Shown one piece after another: positions 7,294-15,525 of a stretch of 32,745 nt of DNA; position 1 is the stretch's first letter; every line of letters begins with the position of its first letter. Made by a program: the position numbers and the translations under genes. The DNA is from Bacillota bacterium (lineage in GTDB: Bacteria > Bacillota > Clostridia > Peptostreptococcales > Anaerovoracaceae): the NCBI GenBank assembly GCA_017556505.1, contig JAFYNS010000075.1:1-32745 (forward strand), written 5' to 3'. The notes beneath the pieces were generated by a model. The model did not search any database and was not told where the DNA came from. It saw only the letters and a program-made list of their open reading frames with translations.

Positions 7294-8370
7294 TCAGTCT
7301 CTGAGCAAAATCCGCTGCGCAAACTCTGCCGCCTGTTCATCAATATCGTCTATTTCCAGTATACTTCCCGGATTGTTCGCTGTCGCCATGAGAGCAAATT
7401 TTGCCGGGAGAATAAAGTTCTTATTCATATTGATGGCCCCGATTACCTGCTGTGCCACAATGTCACCGCCGCTGTAGCCGGATACCACCAGTGCATAAAA
7501 CCGTTTCCGGCTGAAATCATTGGTGCGGAACAGTGCGGTCAGGCGGTTGATAAATGCCATGATGTTGGCACTTACCGAATCATTGTAGTTCGGGCAGATC
7601 AGCACCAGAATGTCGCCTCTGGCAATTGCCGGATATACTTTTTCTACCATAACTCCGCCATAAAAGCAACTTGATTTTTCACCATAATGTAAACAGGCTT
7701 CATATTTGCAGCCGCGGCAGTCCCAGACTTCCCCGTCACGAAGCGAGATTTCCTCAATGCGGGCATAACCGTCCAGGTGCTCCTGGACTTTGGACCAGAG
7801 TACCAGACTGTTAGATGTTTTCCGGCTGCTGGCATGGACTGCCAGAATGGATGGGCAGGAAAGCTTCTCCACCCTAAATTCCAGCACTTTGTTTACCAGC
7901 TTCCGCACTGCATCTTCATAGGCATGATAAAGATTGGTCTGCAGGGTCTTCGCCTGTACATCGTAATTTTTCAGACTTCCCGTGCCTTCCACCAGAGATT
8001 TCCCCGGCAGCGTGCATCCTGCCATACTTGCCGCAAAAGCAAGTCTGCGACCCGCATCCTTTGTGTAGCATTCATCGGCTCCGTCAATCAGGATTCCGGC
8101 GGCTGCTCCCAGGAGACAGTCCCGGTTCCGGTGAAGATAACGCAGCACCTCCATCATTTCCATATTGATGCCGCTTATATCCAGTTCTGCTGCGAAGAGA
8201 ATACGGCTTTCTTCCAGCTGACCGCTGTCTGCAGCCCGGCAGAATTCATCTGCACCGTCCAGCCAGTGTATTTCTGTCTTTTTTTCAGCATCTGTCAGCG
8301 CGTACTCCAGCAGCTGGTCCAGCCGTCCGCTGCCGTCAGGATCCGGCAGATATGCAATATACAGACTCAT
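7294..8370 (-). CDS. Two-domain protein: unknown N-domain plus Fe-S flavoprotein-like NAD(P)H reductase
   Basis: 358 residues. The C-terminal half (about 172-358) is a flavodoxin-fold FMN reductase domain: SILAVHASSRKTSNS (174-188) is the phosphate-binding first loop, and LICPNYNDSVSANIMAFINR (257-276) and VVSGYSGGD match later FMN loops. Cysteines 218, 221, 226 and 235 form a compact cluster motif in the place where iron-sulfur flavoproteins carry theirs. The N-terminal half (1-165) is alpha/beta in appearance and is not recognised; its LGAAAGILIDG and AGRRLAFAASMAGC stretches recall a flavodoxin-like or NAD-binding pattern, so it may be a divergent duplicate. It lies 12 bases after the LDH-like gene. 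Electron transfer between NAD(P)H and an unknown partner is the likely role. Confidence 0.78.
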   Translation of the reverse strand: MSLYIAYLPDPDGSGRLDQLLEYALTDAEKKTEIHWLDGADEFCRAADSGQLEESRILFAAELDISGINMEMMEVLRYLHRNRDCLLGAAAGILIDGADECYTKDAGRRLAFAASMAGCTLPGKSLVEGTGSLKNYDVQAKTLQTNLYHAYEDAVRKLVNKVLEFRVEKLSCPSILAVHASSRKTSNSLVLWSKVQEHLDGYARIEEISLRDGEVWDCRGCKYEACLHYGEKSSCFYGGVMVEKVYPAIARGDILVLICPNYNDSVSANIMAFINRLTALFRTNDFSRKRFYALVVSGYSGGDIVAQQVIGAINMNKNFILPAKFALMATANNPGSILEIDDIDEQAAEFAQRILLRD

Positions 8371-8382
8371 CGCTTCACCTTC

Positions 8383-9411
8383 TTATATTATCCCGCAAAG
8401 ATTGTCATAAGCATGCTTTATCCGCTCATACAGCGGCAGAGGAAGCATCAGATCCTCATATTCCAGTTTTATTCCGTCAATCCGGTTTTTTACGCCCAGG
8501 AAAGCCCCCTCTGCCGTTCTGGTACCGTCTTCCGCCTGGTGCACCGGTTCTCCCAGGTAAACAGAGCTGTAATGCCACTGTCCCCGGAGTGCCCGCAGAA
8601 CGGACATGGTTCCCGACGAAATAGCAGGAGCAAGATACGGTTTAAAGCCCAGTTCCCGCACTTCCAGATTGGCTTCAACCGTCAGTCTGGTCAGGTGACG
8701 GGACAGCTCGTCATCATAATTTTCTATGCTGTTGGCGATAACAAGATCACCGCCATGAGGTCCGAAAGCTCTTCCTTCTGTTGGATAAGAGGTCAGCCTT
8801 TCATCCTTCCGTGCATAGTACACGGCTCTCCGGTTCATGACCCCAAGGCCAAAGCCACGGATCTGCCCCGGCTCCAGTCCGGAAGCCAGCAGGGCTGCTT
8901 TGCAGAGAGGATCCACCGGATCGGAAACCACACCGAAAATGCCTTTATAGTCTGCAGCACCGGCCATGGAAGCGAAATGCTCCACGATTTTGCGGTTGGC
9001 TTCAAGCTGCATCATCCGCACATCCCCCTTCACGCCGATGGCAGGGATGGCTTTGCTGGCACAGAAAAGGAAGAGATCGCAGTCAAACAACTCTTCCTCT
9101 TTCAGGATTACCACTTCCGGAAGAGGTACTGTGTTTCCGTCTTCCGCTTCTGCTTCCTCGAAAGACCAGCCCATCTGGTTCATTTCCCGCTCATAACGTT
9201 CCAGCACATTTGGATTTATATCATAGATACCGATGGTACCAATGGTTCCTGCTCCCAGAACTTTCAGTCCCAACAGAAGAGTGGCGCCCACATCCCCCAG
9301 AGCCAGAATATGCACTCTGGCTCCGCGTCCTTCTGCCTGGGGCAGCGGACGCCTGAGCTGGAGAGGAATCTGTGCGGGACAAAGCTCCCGCAATGATTTT
9401 TTTATGGTCAT
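8383..9411 (-). CDS. Lactate/malate dehydrogenase-family-like NAD-dependent oxidoreductase
   Basis: 342 residues. A Rossmann start VHILALGDVGATLLLGL (33-49) is followed by an acidic residue at the end of the second strand (GIYDIN, D64), which favours NAD over NADP. VVSDPVDPL (161-169) resembles the SNPVD motif of LDH/MDH, MNRRAVYYAR (192-201) is in the region of the substrate-binding arginine, and FGPHGGD (216-222) resembles the catalytic-histidine motif (H219). The sequence between is highly divergent and the C-terminal part is longer than in standard LDH, so substrate and even activity are uncertain. The ATG overlaps the stop of the 1613-codon gene (ATGA), indicating translational coupling. 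Its position between malic enzyme and a flavoprotein suggests hydroxyacid or redox metabolism. Confidence 0.75.
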   Translation of the reverse strand: MTIKKSLRELCPAQIPLQLRRPLPQAEGRGARVHILALGDVGATLLLGLKVLGAGTIGTIGIYDINPNVLERYEREMNQMGWSFEEAEAEDGNTVPLPEVVILKEEELFDCDLFLFCASKAIPAIGVKGDVRMMQLEANRKIVEHFASMAGAADYKGIFGVVSDPVDPLCKAALLASGLEPGQIRGFGLGVMNRRAVYYARKDERLTSYPTEGRAFGPHGGDLVIANSIENYDDELSRHLTRLTVEANLEVRELGFKPYLAPAISSGTMSVLRALRGQWHYSSVYLGEPVHQAEDGTRTAEGAFLGVKNRIDGIKLEYEDLMLPLPLYERIKHAYDNLCGII

Positions 9412-12400
9412 TTGAATAATTTCCTCATGCGAAGCAGCCGTTCTATGTCTTTTTCCACATAGGTACTGGCCGCCATATTTTCATCCTGCAATACGTGATT
9501 GCCCATGTCCGGACACTTCGTAACCATGAGAACTTCTCCCAGACGCTGGATCGTCAGCTTACGCTCAAACTCATCCTGATATTCTTCTTCCAGTGTTTTC
9601 AGAATATCCCTGGAGTTTTCCAGACATGTCATGGAGTAATCAAAAATACTGCACAGCGGTACATTTCCGAAGAAACCCGGTACTGCAAACGGCAGAATCA
9701 GATTTACGGAAGGGATGGATTCCATCGACGCTACACTGACGTCTCTGTTCTTGATGCTGTCACCGCCCAGATAAGGGTAGGTTATGATTTCATCAATCCA
9801 GAATTTCAGGTTCGGCAGGAAGTAAGCACTTTCCACTTCTCTCTCTCTGGTCATCATCAGGTCGCGTCCGCGGCCGGTCTGTACACCGACTACCGTCTTT
9901 ATGACATTTACCTGATTTTCCTTCAGAATTCCGTCCAGTTCATTCATTCTGTAACCCTTATGAAGAAGGTCATCCACCAGGATTACCGGCCGGTTGAAAG
10001 ATTTTATGGTTTTTACCTGGTTTGCCAGAGGGGAATAATGTGCGGCCTCTTCAATAGTGAATCCGGACATATCTTTTTCAAAATATTTTTCAGTATGGAG
10101 TGATTTGGTAACAGTGTTCGGTACCACCGCGCCATCCAGCACCTTTCCAAAAGGCACTGCCATATACGGACCATACTGCTTCTGCTGACGCGGAACTGCC
10201 GGCACACCATTGATTTCTGTAATCAGCCGAATCATCTTATGATGCATGATACCAGCATTGAAGGTCAGGACCAGATTTCCCGGATACATCTTTGTCAGCA
10301 CCTGAAGCATTCTGTCATGAGCATGTTCCACCGCATCCAGAACGTTCTGATTCCGGTTCAGCGGACTCTTGATAAATGCTTCCACGTTCTTGAACACAAT
10401 AACCGGATCCTTCATATTCGCAGCATAAATCGGTCCGGACGCTCCTGCCGTACCGGATGCAATGTTGACAAAGCCCTGCTTTGACAGCATCTCCAGTACT
10501 CTGCTTCCCATCCCCGCCTCATGACACGGATGATAAACCACGTAAGTATAGTCACGTGCCAGAAGTTCACTGAGAACTTCTGTCAGAATAGTCTGTCCCA
10601 GATTGGAGATGGAACTGTTCTGACTGAAATACAGTCCGCCGATTACAGCGATGGCGCCCACCGCCTGAGCTCGGATATGAGCTGCAATTTCCGGATTCTT
10701 AAACTCCTTCAGCAAATCGATACTGTCCAGTCTGCTGACAGCTGCCAGCGCTACGACTTTGCCGCCGTATACTCCATCGCGGATCCGCACAGTACGGACA
10801 CCTGGACGGTTCAGATATTCCTGAACGGTATCATAATCAAAGCCCCAGCTTTCCAGTTCTTCCTTCATATCGTCTGCGGCTTCTCCATCCCGGCTCATGT
10901 AGGCTTCCAGACGGATATCCTGTGCCTGAATCATGTGCTTGTATGCAGGCTCCCGGAGATACAGACCGTTTTCAAAGATGTAGTTCTGTGCCACCGGGTC
11001 AATCAGATTGGAAATATCCCGGTTCAGGTCGATGTTTTCACGAATTTTGGTGGAACTGATATCTTCGTAGTATTCTTCCAGGGTAAGATTGATAATGCTG
11101 CCGCTGATCGGGTAGCGTTTCGGTGCAGTACCTGGACAGGCTGGCTGTGCTGACGGTACAGACTGGCCGCTGTTTCTCCGGAAGATAATATGGTTGAATG
11201 TATGGATGGAATGTTCCTTTTCCTCTGCACGGTAGCAGGAAGCATTCTCGATTACATCACTTCCGGCCACGAAGTACAGCTGACGGTCAGCAAAGAGTTC
11301 CTTCAGCTGCTTCAGATCATCCGGATTGGCGATATTTACCGGAATATGATCCGGGAAAATATAGATTTCAGCTTCATCGGCTACGGACATGCTCATCAGC
11401 TTCCGGCGCTGCAGTCTCGGCTGAGTCTTTTTCGACCAGCTGAATTCATCCAGTGCCAGATAAACTTCGTATCCCATATTGCGGATTTCTGTGGCAATCG
11501 CCTTATGGCTCAGGCTGAACGGGTCGAAGGTTCCCGGGAAGAAAGCAACTTTTTCCCGGTCAGGAATATGAAATGGACCCTTTTCCGCTTCGTAGAGTGT
11601 AATGAAGCGGTAGATGTGGTTCAGCACTGCTGCATTGTTGAAGAAATCCAGTCCCTCTTCCTTCTGTCCGTCGTACAAAGTCAGCATTTTCTTGCCGTTG
11701 TGACAGAAAATCTGGTATTTTTCTTCCAGTGTCAGATTTGGAGAGCCGAAAATATGGGTTCCCATGGTCCAGAGAGCTTCGGAACTGATTGTGCTGTCAT
11801 AGTTGGCAAATCCTCTGAGAATCAGATTCACCAGATGATACTTACGATGCTCCGCAGCTTCCTCCGTTTCATGTTCCCCGAAATTAGTCCGATAAATCCG
11901 GTAGTGTTCCAGCATGACACCGAAGGTGTGCAGCACGGTAGACGCAGCCTGTCCGTTATTGGATTCAAAAAGCTTCATCAGATCGTCTATGGCTTCATCC
12001 AGTTCCTGCGGCGGCAGGTGGAGCATAATCGGTCCCAGATAAAACGGAATATATTTAGAGAACTGGTAATCACCGATTTCCAGGCCCTTGCTCAGTTCTA
12101 CCGCAATTTCATTTCTCTCTTCCATGGGCATTCTGCCGATAATGGAAACAAGGGCTTCCCCTGCGGCGCGGCGGACGGTTACGGTTTCACTGACCTTAAC
12201 CAGATTTCCCAGATGGGTAGCCACATGGAGTTCCTCTCCCTTGCCGAAGCCGGACTGCAGATGCTTCATCATCAGATTGATATTGCCGATTTTGATGGTC
12301 CATGGGGTTCTGGCCTTCATGTTATCCAGGAACATTTCTGCCAGAACTTCTGTGCTCAGCGGTTCCTGAGGATTCAGTCCCATGATTTCCATCAGTTCCC

Positions 12401-14249
12401 TGTAATAGGTTTCTTCCTCAATCTGCTCGTCCGGCTGAGAGTACATGCATTTTACTCTTACAGCCGCAATTTTCAGGTCGATATTTTCTTTTTTCACAAT
12501 AGATGAAGCAAAGTTCAGAATGGTGCGGCACTGTTTTTCACTGCACCACTGCGGTGCGATCATTCCCGCAGCACGAAGCAGAGCTTCCTTATTCAGAGAG
12601 GTCAGGCTGCGGCTGTTAAACCACGGCATCAGAGCCGCAATATATTCCTGCCTCTGATTTTCAGGACAGGTGTTCAGCAGTCCGCTTACCAGATTCTTCA
12701 GACAGCTTTCAATCCATTTTTTATGCTGTTCCGTCAGTTTGAAATCAGACTGCAGGACCTGCCGCAGATAGTGTTCAAACAGGGAGATATTATTTATTTT
12801 TTTCCGTGCCGGCTGCACGCCTTCCGGAAGTTCTTTTCTGAATTCTTCGTTAAAACGGGCAATAATCAGCCCCATGATTTCACCAGCCTGGGTCCGGATA
12901 TCACTCTCGCGGTGAGCCAGCAGTTCATAGAGGAACTTCAGTGTCATGAGTTTCTGCTTTTCCGTCATGTAGGTGGAGTACTCCCCAAAGATGGAAATAT
13001 AGGTGCGCAGATTCTTCCACTGTTTTTCACTTCTGGCAGTTTCCAGCAAATTGGCAAAATCTTCTTCCCGGTAGAAATGATTCATCAGGCGGATATTGTG
13101 ATCTACTGCAATGTGCTTAATCTTAAGCACCGCCTCGTTATTGCGCAGCAGCGCCACATCCTTTTCCGCGGCTCTTTCAGGCAGCAGGGGAACTGCTGCC
13201 GGAACTTCCGGCAGCACCACATTCACGCCCAGATTCCGCATATAGTTTTCGAAATCAACCAGCTTGTTATATACTTTACGGTAGCGCAGTTCTTTAGCCG
13301 CATCCACATTATCCAGCTTATCCAGAATGACCTGGAAGGATTCCGCCAGGGAATAGAAATGTACAACCTCCACTCCGTCCACCCGGCTGCTCTTCACCCG
13401 GAAATCCGCATAAATCAGAATCAGAGATTCCACAGAAAGGTTTTCCAGTTCCAGATCCCAGGTGGAATGGTTGGCCGCAATATGACTGATCATCGGCATG
13501 TTAAACCGGGTCAGACAGAAGTCAGTGTAGTAGTAATGAATATACGGAATTCTCCGTTCCTCACCTTTTTTGCAGCCGTATTTTCCGATATCGTGAGCTG
13601 CAGCTGCCGCAGAAACCATTCCAAGATCCACAGGTACATTGAGATGGGCCAGCTGTCTTGCCACATGCATAGCTACATAATGAACTCCTGCGATATGTCC
13701 CAGAGTGTTCCATGGTGTGATTTCGGTTCCGATCCGCATGAATTCATAAACATACTGCAGTCTGGACATACGGTCAAACCGCTGATATTCCCGGTTGTAT
13801 CCACCCGCATCAATTTCCGGCATCCGGAGAAAGCGGATATCCACTGTAGGATCAAACGGAAGATTCAGCCGTTCATACTTGAAAAGCACCTGAAGAAGCC
13901 GGAGGAAAACCTTTCTTCCTCTGGCTGAAGTATCCTCAGACTCCTCTGCCTTTTTTTCAGGGAACAGCTGGCCAAGCACATATTCATATGCATGAGCCGG
14001 CCATCCCTTTTCAGGAACCGGTCCCAGGTCTGCCAGCAGGTCTGCCATCATGTCTGCAGTCTTCACCGCACTGAAACGGCCTCTTTCGTCCCGTTCTGCA
14101 AGCAGCTGCTCGATCAGCTGCTTCATACTGTGCTTTTCCAGGAAAGTCAGCATGTCGCCATGACTCATGGACATGTTCTTCAGAAAGGCACGCTCCGTAA
14201 GTACGGTCTGAATCTCATTATACAGTTTTTCACTCTGCGTTCTGTTCAT
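9408..14249 (-). CDS. Giant fusion: HD hydrolase, helical repeats, NadD-like adenylyltransferase, GNAT-like and PRTase-like regions
   Basis: 1613 residues with no signal peptide. HD domain at about 180-300: H190, the HD pair H219/D220 (AAHDIGKYG), H256, H261 and D282. Region 370-880 is all-helical with HEAT-like units such as VRRAAGEALVSIIGRM. A nucleotidyltransferase domain at 900-1095 is clear: FPGTFDPFSLSH (904-915), FVAGSDVIENASCYR (993-1007) and ISSTKIR (1064-1070) match the NadD family in order. Region 1110-1290 looks GNAT-like (AVIGGLYF, LGQTILTEVLSELLARDY). Region 1310-1560 contains RPVILVDDLLHKGYRM (1420-1435), resembling a type I PRPP loop but without its usual Thr. Weak ribosome binding site (AGAGAG). 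It lies 28 bases after malic enzyme and is coupled to the LDH-like gene. HD and NadD are linked elsewhere (YqeK beside or fused to NadD), but this five-part fusion is not one I can name. Confidence 0.85.
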   Translation of the reverse strand: MNRTQSEKLYNEIQTVLTERAFLKNMSMSHGDMLTFLEKHSMKQLIEQLLAERDERGRFSAVKTADMMADLLADLGPVPEKGWPAHAYEYVLGQLFPEKKAEESEDTSARGRKVFLRLLQVLFKYERLNLPFDPTVDIRFLRMPEIDAGGYNREYQRFDRMSRLQYVYEFMRIGTEITPWNTLGHIAGVHYVAMHVARQLAHLNVPVDLGMVSAAAAAHDIGKYGCKKGEERRIPYIHYYYTDFCLTRFNMPMISHIAANHSTWDLELENLSVESLILIYADFRVKSSRVDGVEVVHFYSLAESFQVILDKLDNVDAAKELRYRKVYNKLVDFENYMRNLGVNVVLPEVPAAVPLLPERAAEKDVALLRNNEAVLKIKHIAVDHNIRLMNHFYREEDFANLLETARSEKQWKNLRTYISIFGEYSTYMTEKQKLMTLKFLYELLAHRESDIRTQAGEIMGLIIARFNEEFRKELPEGVQPARKKINNISLFEHYLRQVLQSDFKLTEQHKKWIESCLKNLVSGLLNTCPENQRQEYIAALMPWFNSRSLTSLNKEALLRAAGMIAPQWCSEKQCRTILNFASSIVKKENIDLKIAAVRVKCMYSQPDEQIEEETYYRELMEIMGLNPQEPLSTEVLAEMFLDNMKARTPWTIKIGNINLMMKHLQSGFGKGEELHVATHLGNLVKVSETVTVRRAAGEALVSIIGRMPMEERNEIAVELSKGLEIGDYQFSKYIPFYLGPIMLHLPPQELDEAIDDLMKLFESNNGQAASTVLHTFGVMLEHYRIYRTNFGEHETEEAAEHRKYHLVNLILRGFANYDSTISSEALWTMGTHIFGSPNLTLEEKYQIFCHNGKKMLTLYDGQKEEGLDFFNNAAVLNHIYRFITLYEAEKGPFHIPDREKVAFFPGTFDPFSLSHKAIATEIRNMGYEVYLALDEFSWSKKTQPRLQRRKLMSMSVADEAEIYIFPDHIPVNIANPDDLKQLKELFADRQLYFVAGSDVIENASCYRAEEKEHSIHTFNHIIFRRNSGQSVPSAQPACPGTAPKRYPISGSIINLTLEEYYEDISSTKIRENIDLNRDISNLIDPVAQNYIFENGLYLREPAYKHMIQAQDIRLEAYMSRDGEAADDMKEELESWGFDYDTVQEYLNRPGVRTVRIRDGVYGGKVVALAAVSRLDSIDLLKEFKNPEIAAHIRAQAVGAIAVIGGLYFSQNSSISNLGQTILTEVLSELLARDYTYVVYHPCHEAGMGSRVLEMLSKQGFVNIASGTAGASGPIYAANMKDPVIVFKNVEAFIKSPLNRNQNVLDAVEHAHDRMLQVLTKMYPGNLVLTFNAGIMHHKMIRLITEINGVPAVPRQQKQYGPYMAVPFGKVLDGAVVPNTVTKSLHTEKYFEKDMSGFTIEEAAHYSPLANQVKTIKSFNRPVILVDDLLHKGYRMNELDGILKENQVNVIKTVVGVQTGRGRDLMMTREREVESAYFLPNLKFWIDEIITYPYLGGDSIKNRDVSVASMESIPSVNLILPFAVPGFFGNVPLCSIFDYSMTCLENSRDILKTLEEEYQDEFERKLTIQRLGEVLMVTKCPDMGNHVLQDENMAASTYVEKDIERLLRMRKLFK

Positions 14250-14277
14250 GATTTCACACTCTCTTTAATATTCGGCT

Positions 14278-15459
14278 TTATACTCTGGCCAGTCCCAGTC
14301 TGACAGCCTCCTCTGCCACAGCCTTTGCCACTGCATCCACGACTGCTGGATTAAAGGCATCCGGCAGGACATAGTCAGCACGCAGTTCTTCTTCCGGAAT
14401 CACTGCTGCGATGGCTCTTGCTGCCGCTTCCTTCATGGAGTCGGTAATTCTTGATGCACGTACATCCAGAACTCCGCGGAAAATACCAGGGAACGCCAGA
14501 ACATTGTTTACCTGGTTCGGGAAGTCGGAACGTCCGGTTCCCACTACTGCCGCACCTGCTTCCAGTGCTTCCTGCGGCATGATTTCCGGAGTTGGGTTGG
14601 CCATGGCGAAGACGATCGGATCCTTTGCCATGGAGCGGATCATATCCTTTGTCAGCATATTCGGTCTGGATACACCTACGAAAATGTCCGCATCTTTGAT
14701 TACGTCAGCCAGTTTGCCCTGGAGATTATCCTTATTGGTCACCTTTGCCATGCGTTCCTGTTCGGAGTTATTGGAAGGAGCACCTTCATAAACGGCGCCG
14801 TCCTTATCGCAGAGGATGATATCGCCGAAACCAATCTGGTTTACCATCTTTGCGATGGAGATACCGGCTGCACCTGCACCGTTGATTACGATTTTCAGAT
14901 TTCCCATCCGTTCCTGACGGCCGGTAACCTTCACTGCATTCAGCAGTGCTGCCGCAGCGATAATTGCAGTACCATGCTGGTCATCATGGAATACCGGAAT
15001 GTCACAGCGCTCAATCAGTTCCCGTTCAATTTCAAAACATCTCGGTGCACTGATATCTTCCAGGTTGATACCGCCAAAGCTCTTGGAAATATTCACTATG
15101 GTATCCACAATCACCTTAGGATCTTTGGAATCCACACAGATAGGGAAAGCATCCACCCCTGCAAAACGCTTAAACAGCGCACACTTTCCTTCCATTACAG
15201 GCATGCCTGCAGAAGGACCAATGTCCCCCAGACCCAGCACTGCGGTACCATCTGTAATCACGGCAACCAGGTTTCCCTTTCTTGTATATTCATACGCCAG
15301 AGATTCATCCTTATTGATTTCCAGACATGGTTCTGCCACACCCGGTGTATATGCTATGGAAAGTTCTTCCTTATTGTTAACAGGTGCTCTGGAAATAACT
15401 TCAATTTTTCCCTGCCATTCTCTGTGTTTCTGTAATGCAATTTCTCTCTTGTCAGCCAT
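14278..15459 (-). CDS. Malic enzyme (oxaloacetate-decarboxylating malate dehydrogenase)
   Basis: 393 residues from the chosen start. It converts malate to pyruvate and CO2 with reduction of NAD(P). Visible family motifs are ELSIAYTPGVAEPCLEI (Tyr as general acid), NLVAVITDGTAVLGLGDIG, EGKCALFKRFAGVDAFPI with the catalytic lysine, NLEDISAPRCFEIE, the metal site PVFHDDQHGTAII, the Rossmann loop INGAGAAGISIAK, and MANPTPEI. This is the short prokaryotic form without a phosphotransacetylase extension. An upstream in-frame ATG at 15480 is rejected because the strong AGGAGG sits inside that extension, eight bases before the ATG at 15459. It is the first gene of a tightly spaced seven-gene unit. Confidence 0.95.
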   Translation of the reverse strand: MADKREIALQKHREWQGKIEVISRAPVNNKEELSIAYTPGVAEPCLEINKDESLAYEYTRKGNLVAVITDGTAVLGLGDIGPSAGMPVMEGKCALFKRFAGVDAFPICVDSKDPKVIVDTIVNISKSFGGINLEDISAPRCFEIERELIERCDIPVFHDDQHGTAIIAAAALLNAVKVTGRQERMGNLKIVINGAGAAGISIAKMVNQIGFGDIILCDKDGAVYEGAPSNNSEQERMAKVTNKDNLQGKLADVIKDADIFVGVSRPNMLTKDMIRSMAKDPIVFAMANPTPEIMPQEALEAGAAVVGTGRSDFPNQVNNVLAFPGIFRGVLDVRASRITDSMKEAAARAIAAVIPEEELRADYVLPDAFNPAVVDAVAKAVAEEAVRLGLARV

Positions 15460-15496
15460 GACTTGATCCTCCTGCGTCATTATTAATATATACTGT

Positions 15497-15525
15497 ATTT
15501 TACCACATTCTTATGCACTTGGCAA
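15497..15525 (-). promoter_or_regulatory. Promoter of the malic enzyme-led seven-gene operon
   Basis: On the minus strand TTGCCA (15525-15520) and TAAAAT (15502-15497) are separated by 17 bases, five of six matches in each box. The -35 overlaps the last codons of the aro fusion gene. The start would be near 15490, giving a leader of about 30 bases to the ATG at 15459. All following genes down to 5401 are separated by 28 bases or less, and no terminator was found among them. Confidence 0.65.

Noticed and set aside
7777-9396. 539-codon plus-strand frame opposite the LDH-like and flavoprotein genes
   Set aside because: Antisense shadow: Cys/His/Phe-rich with no domain, crossing two well-supported minus-strand genes.
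15460-15480. Upstream ATG for malic enzyme
   Set aside because: Its extension contains the AGGAGG that serves the ATG at 15459, and it has no ribosome binding site of its own.
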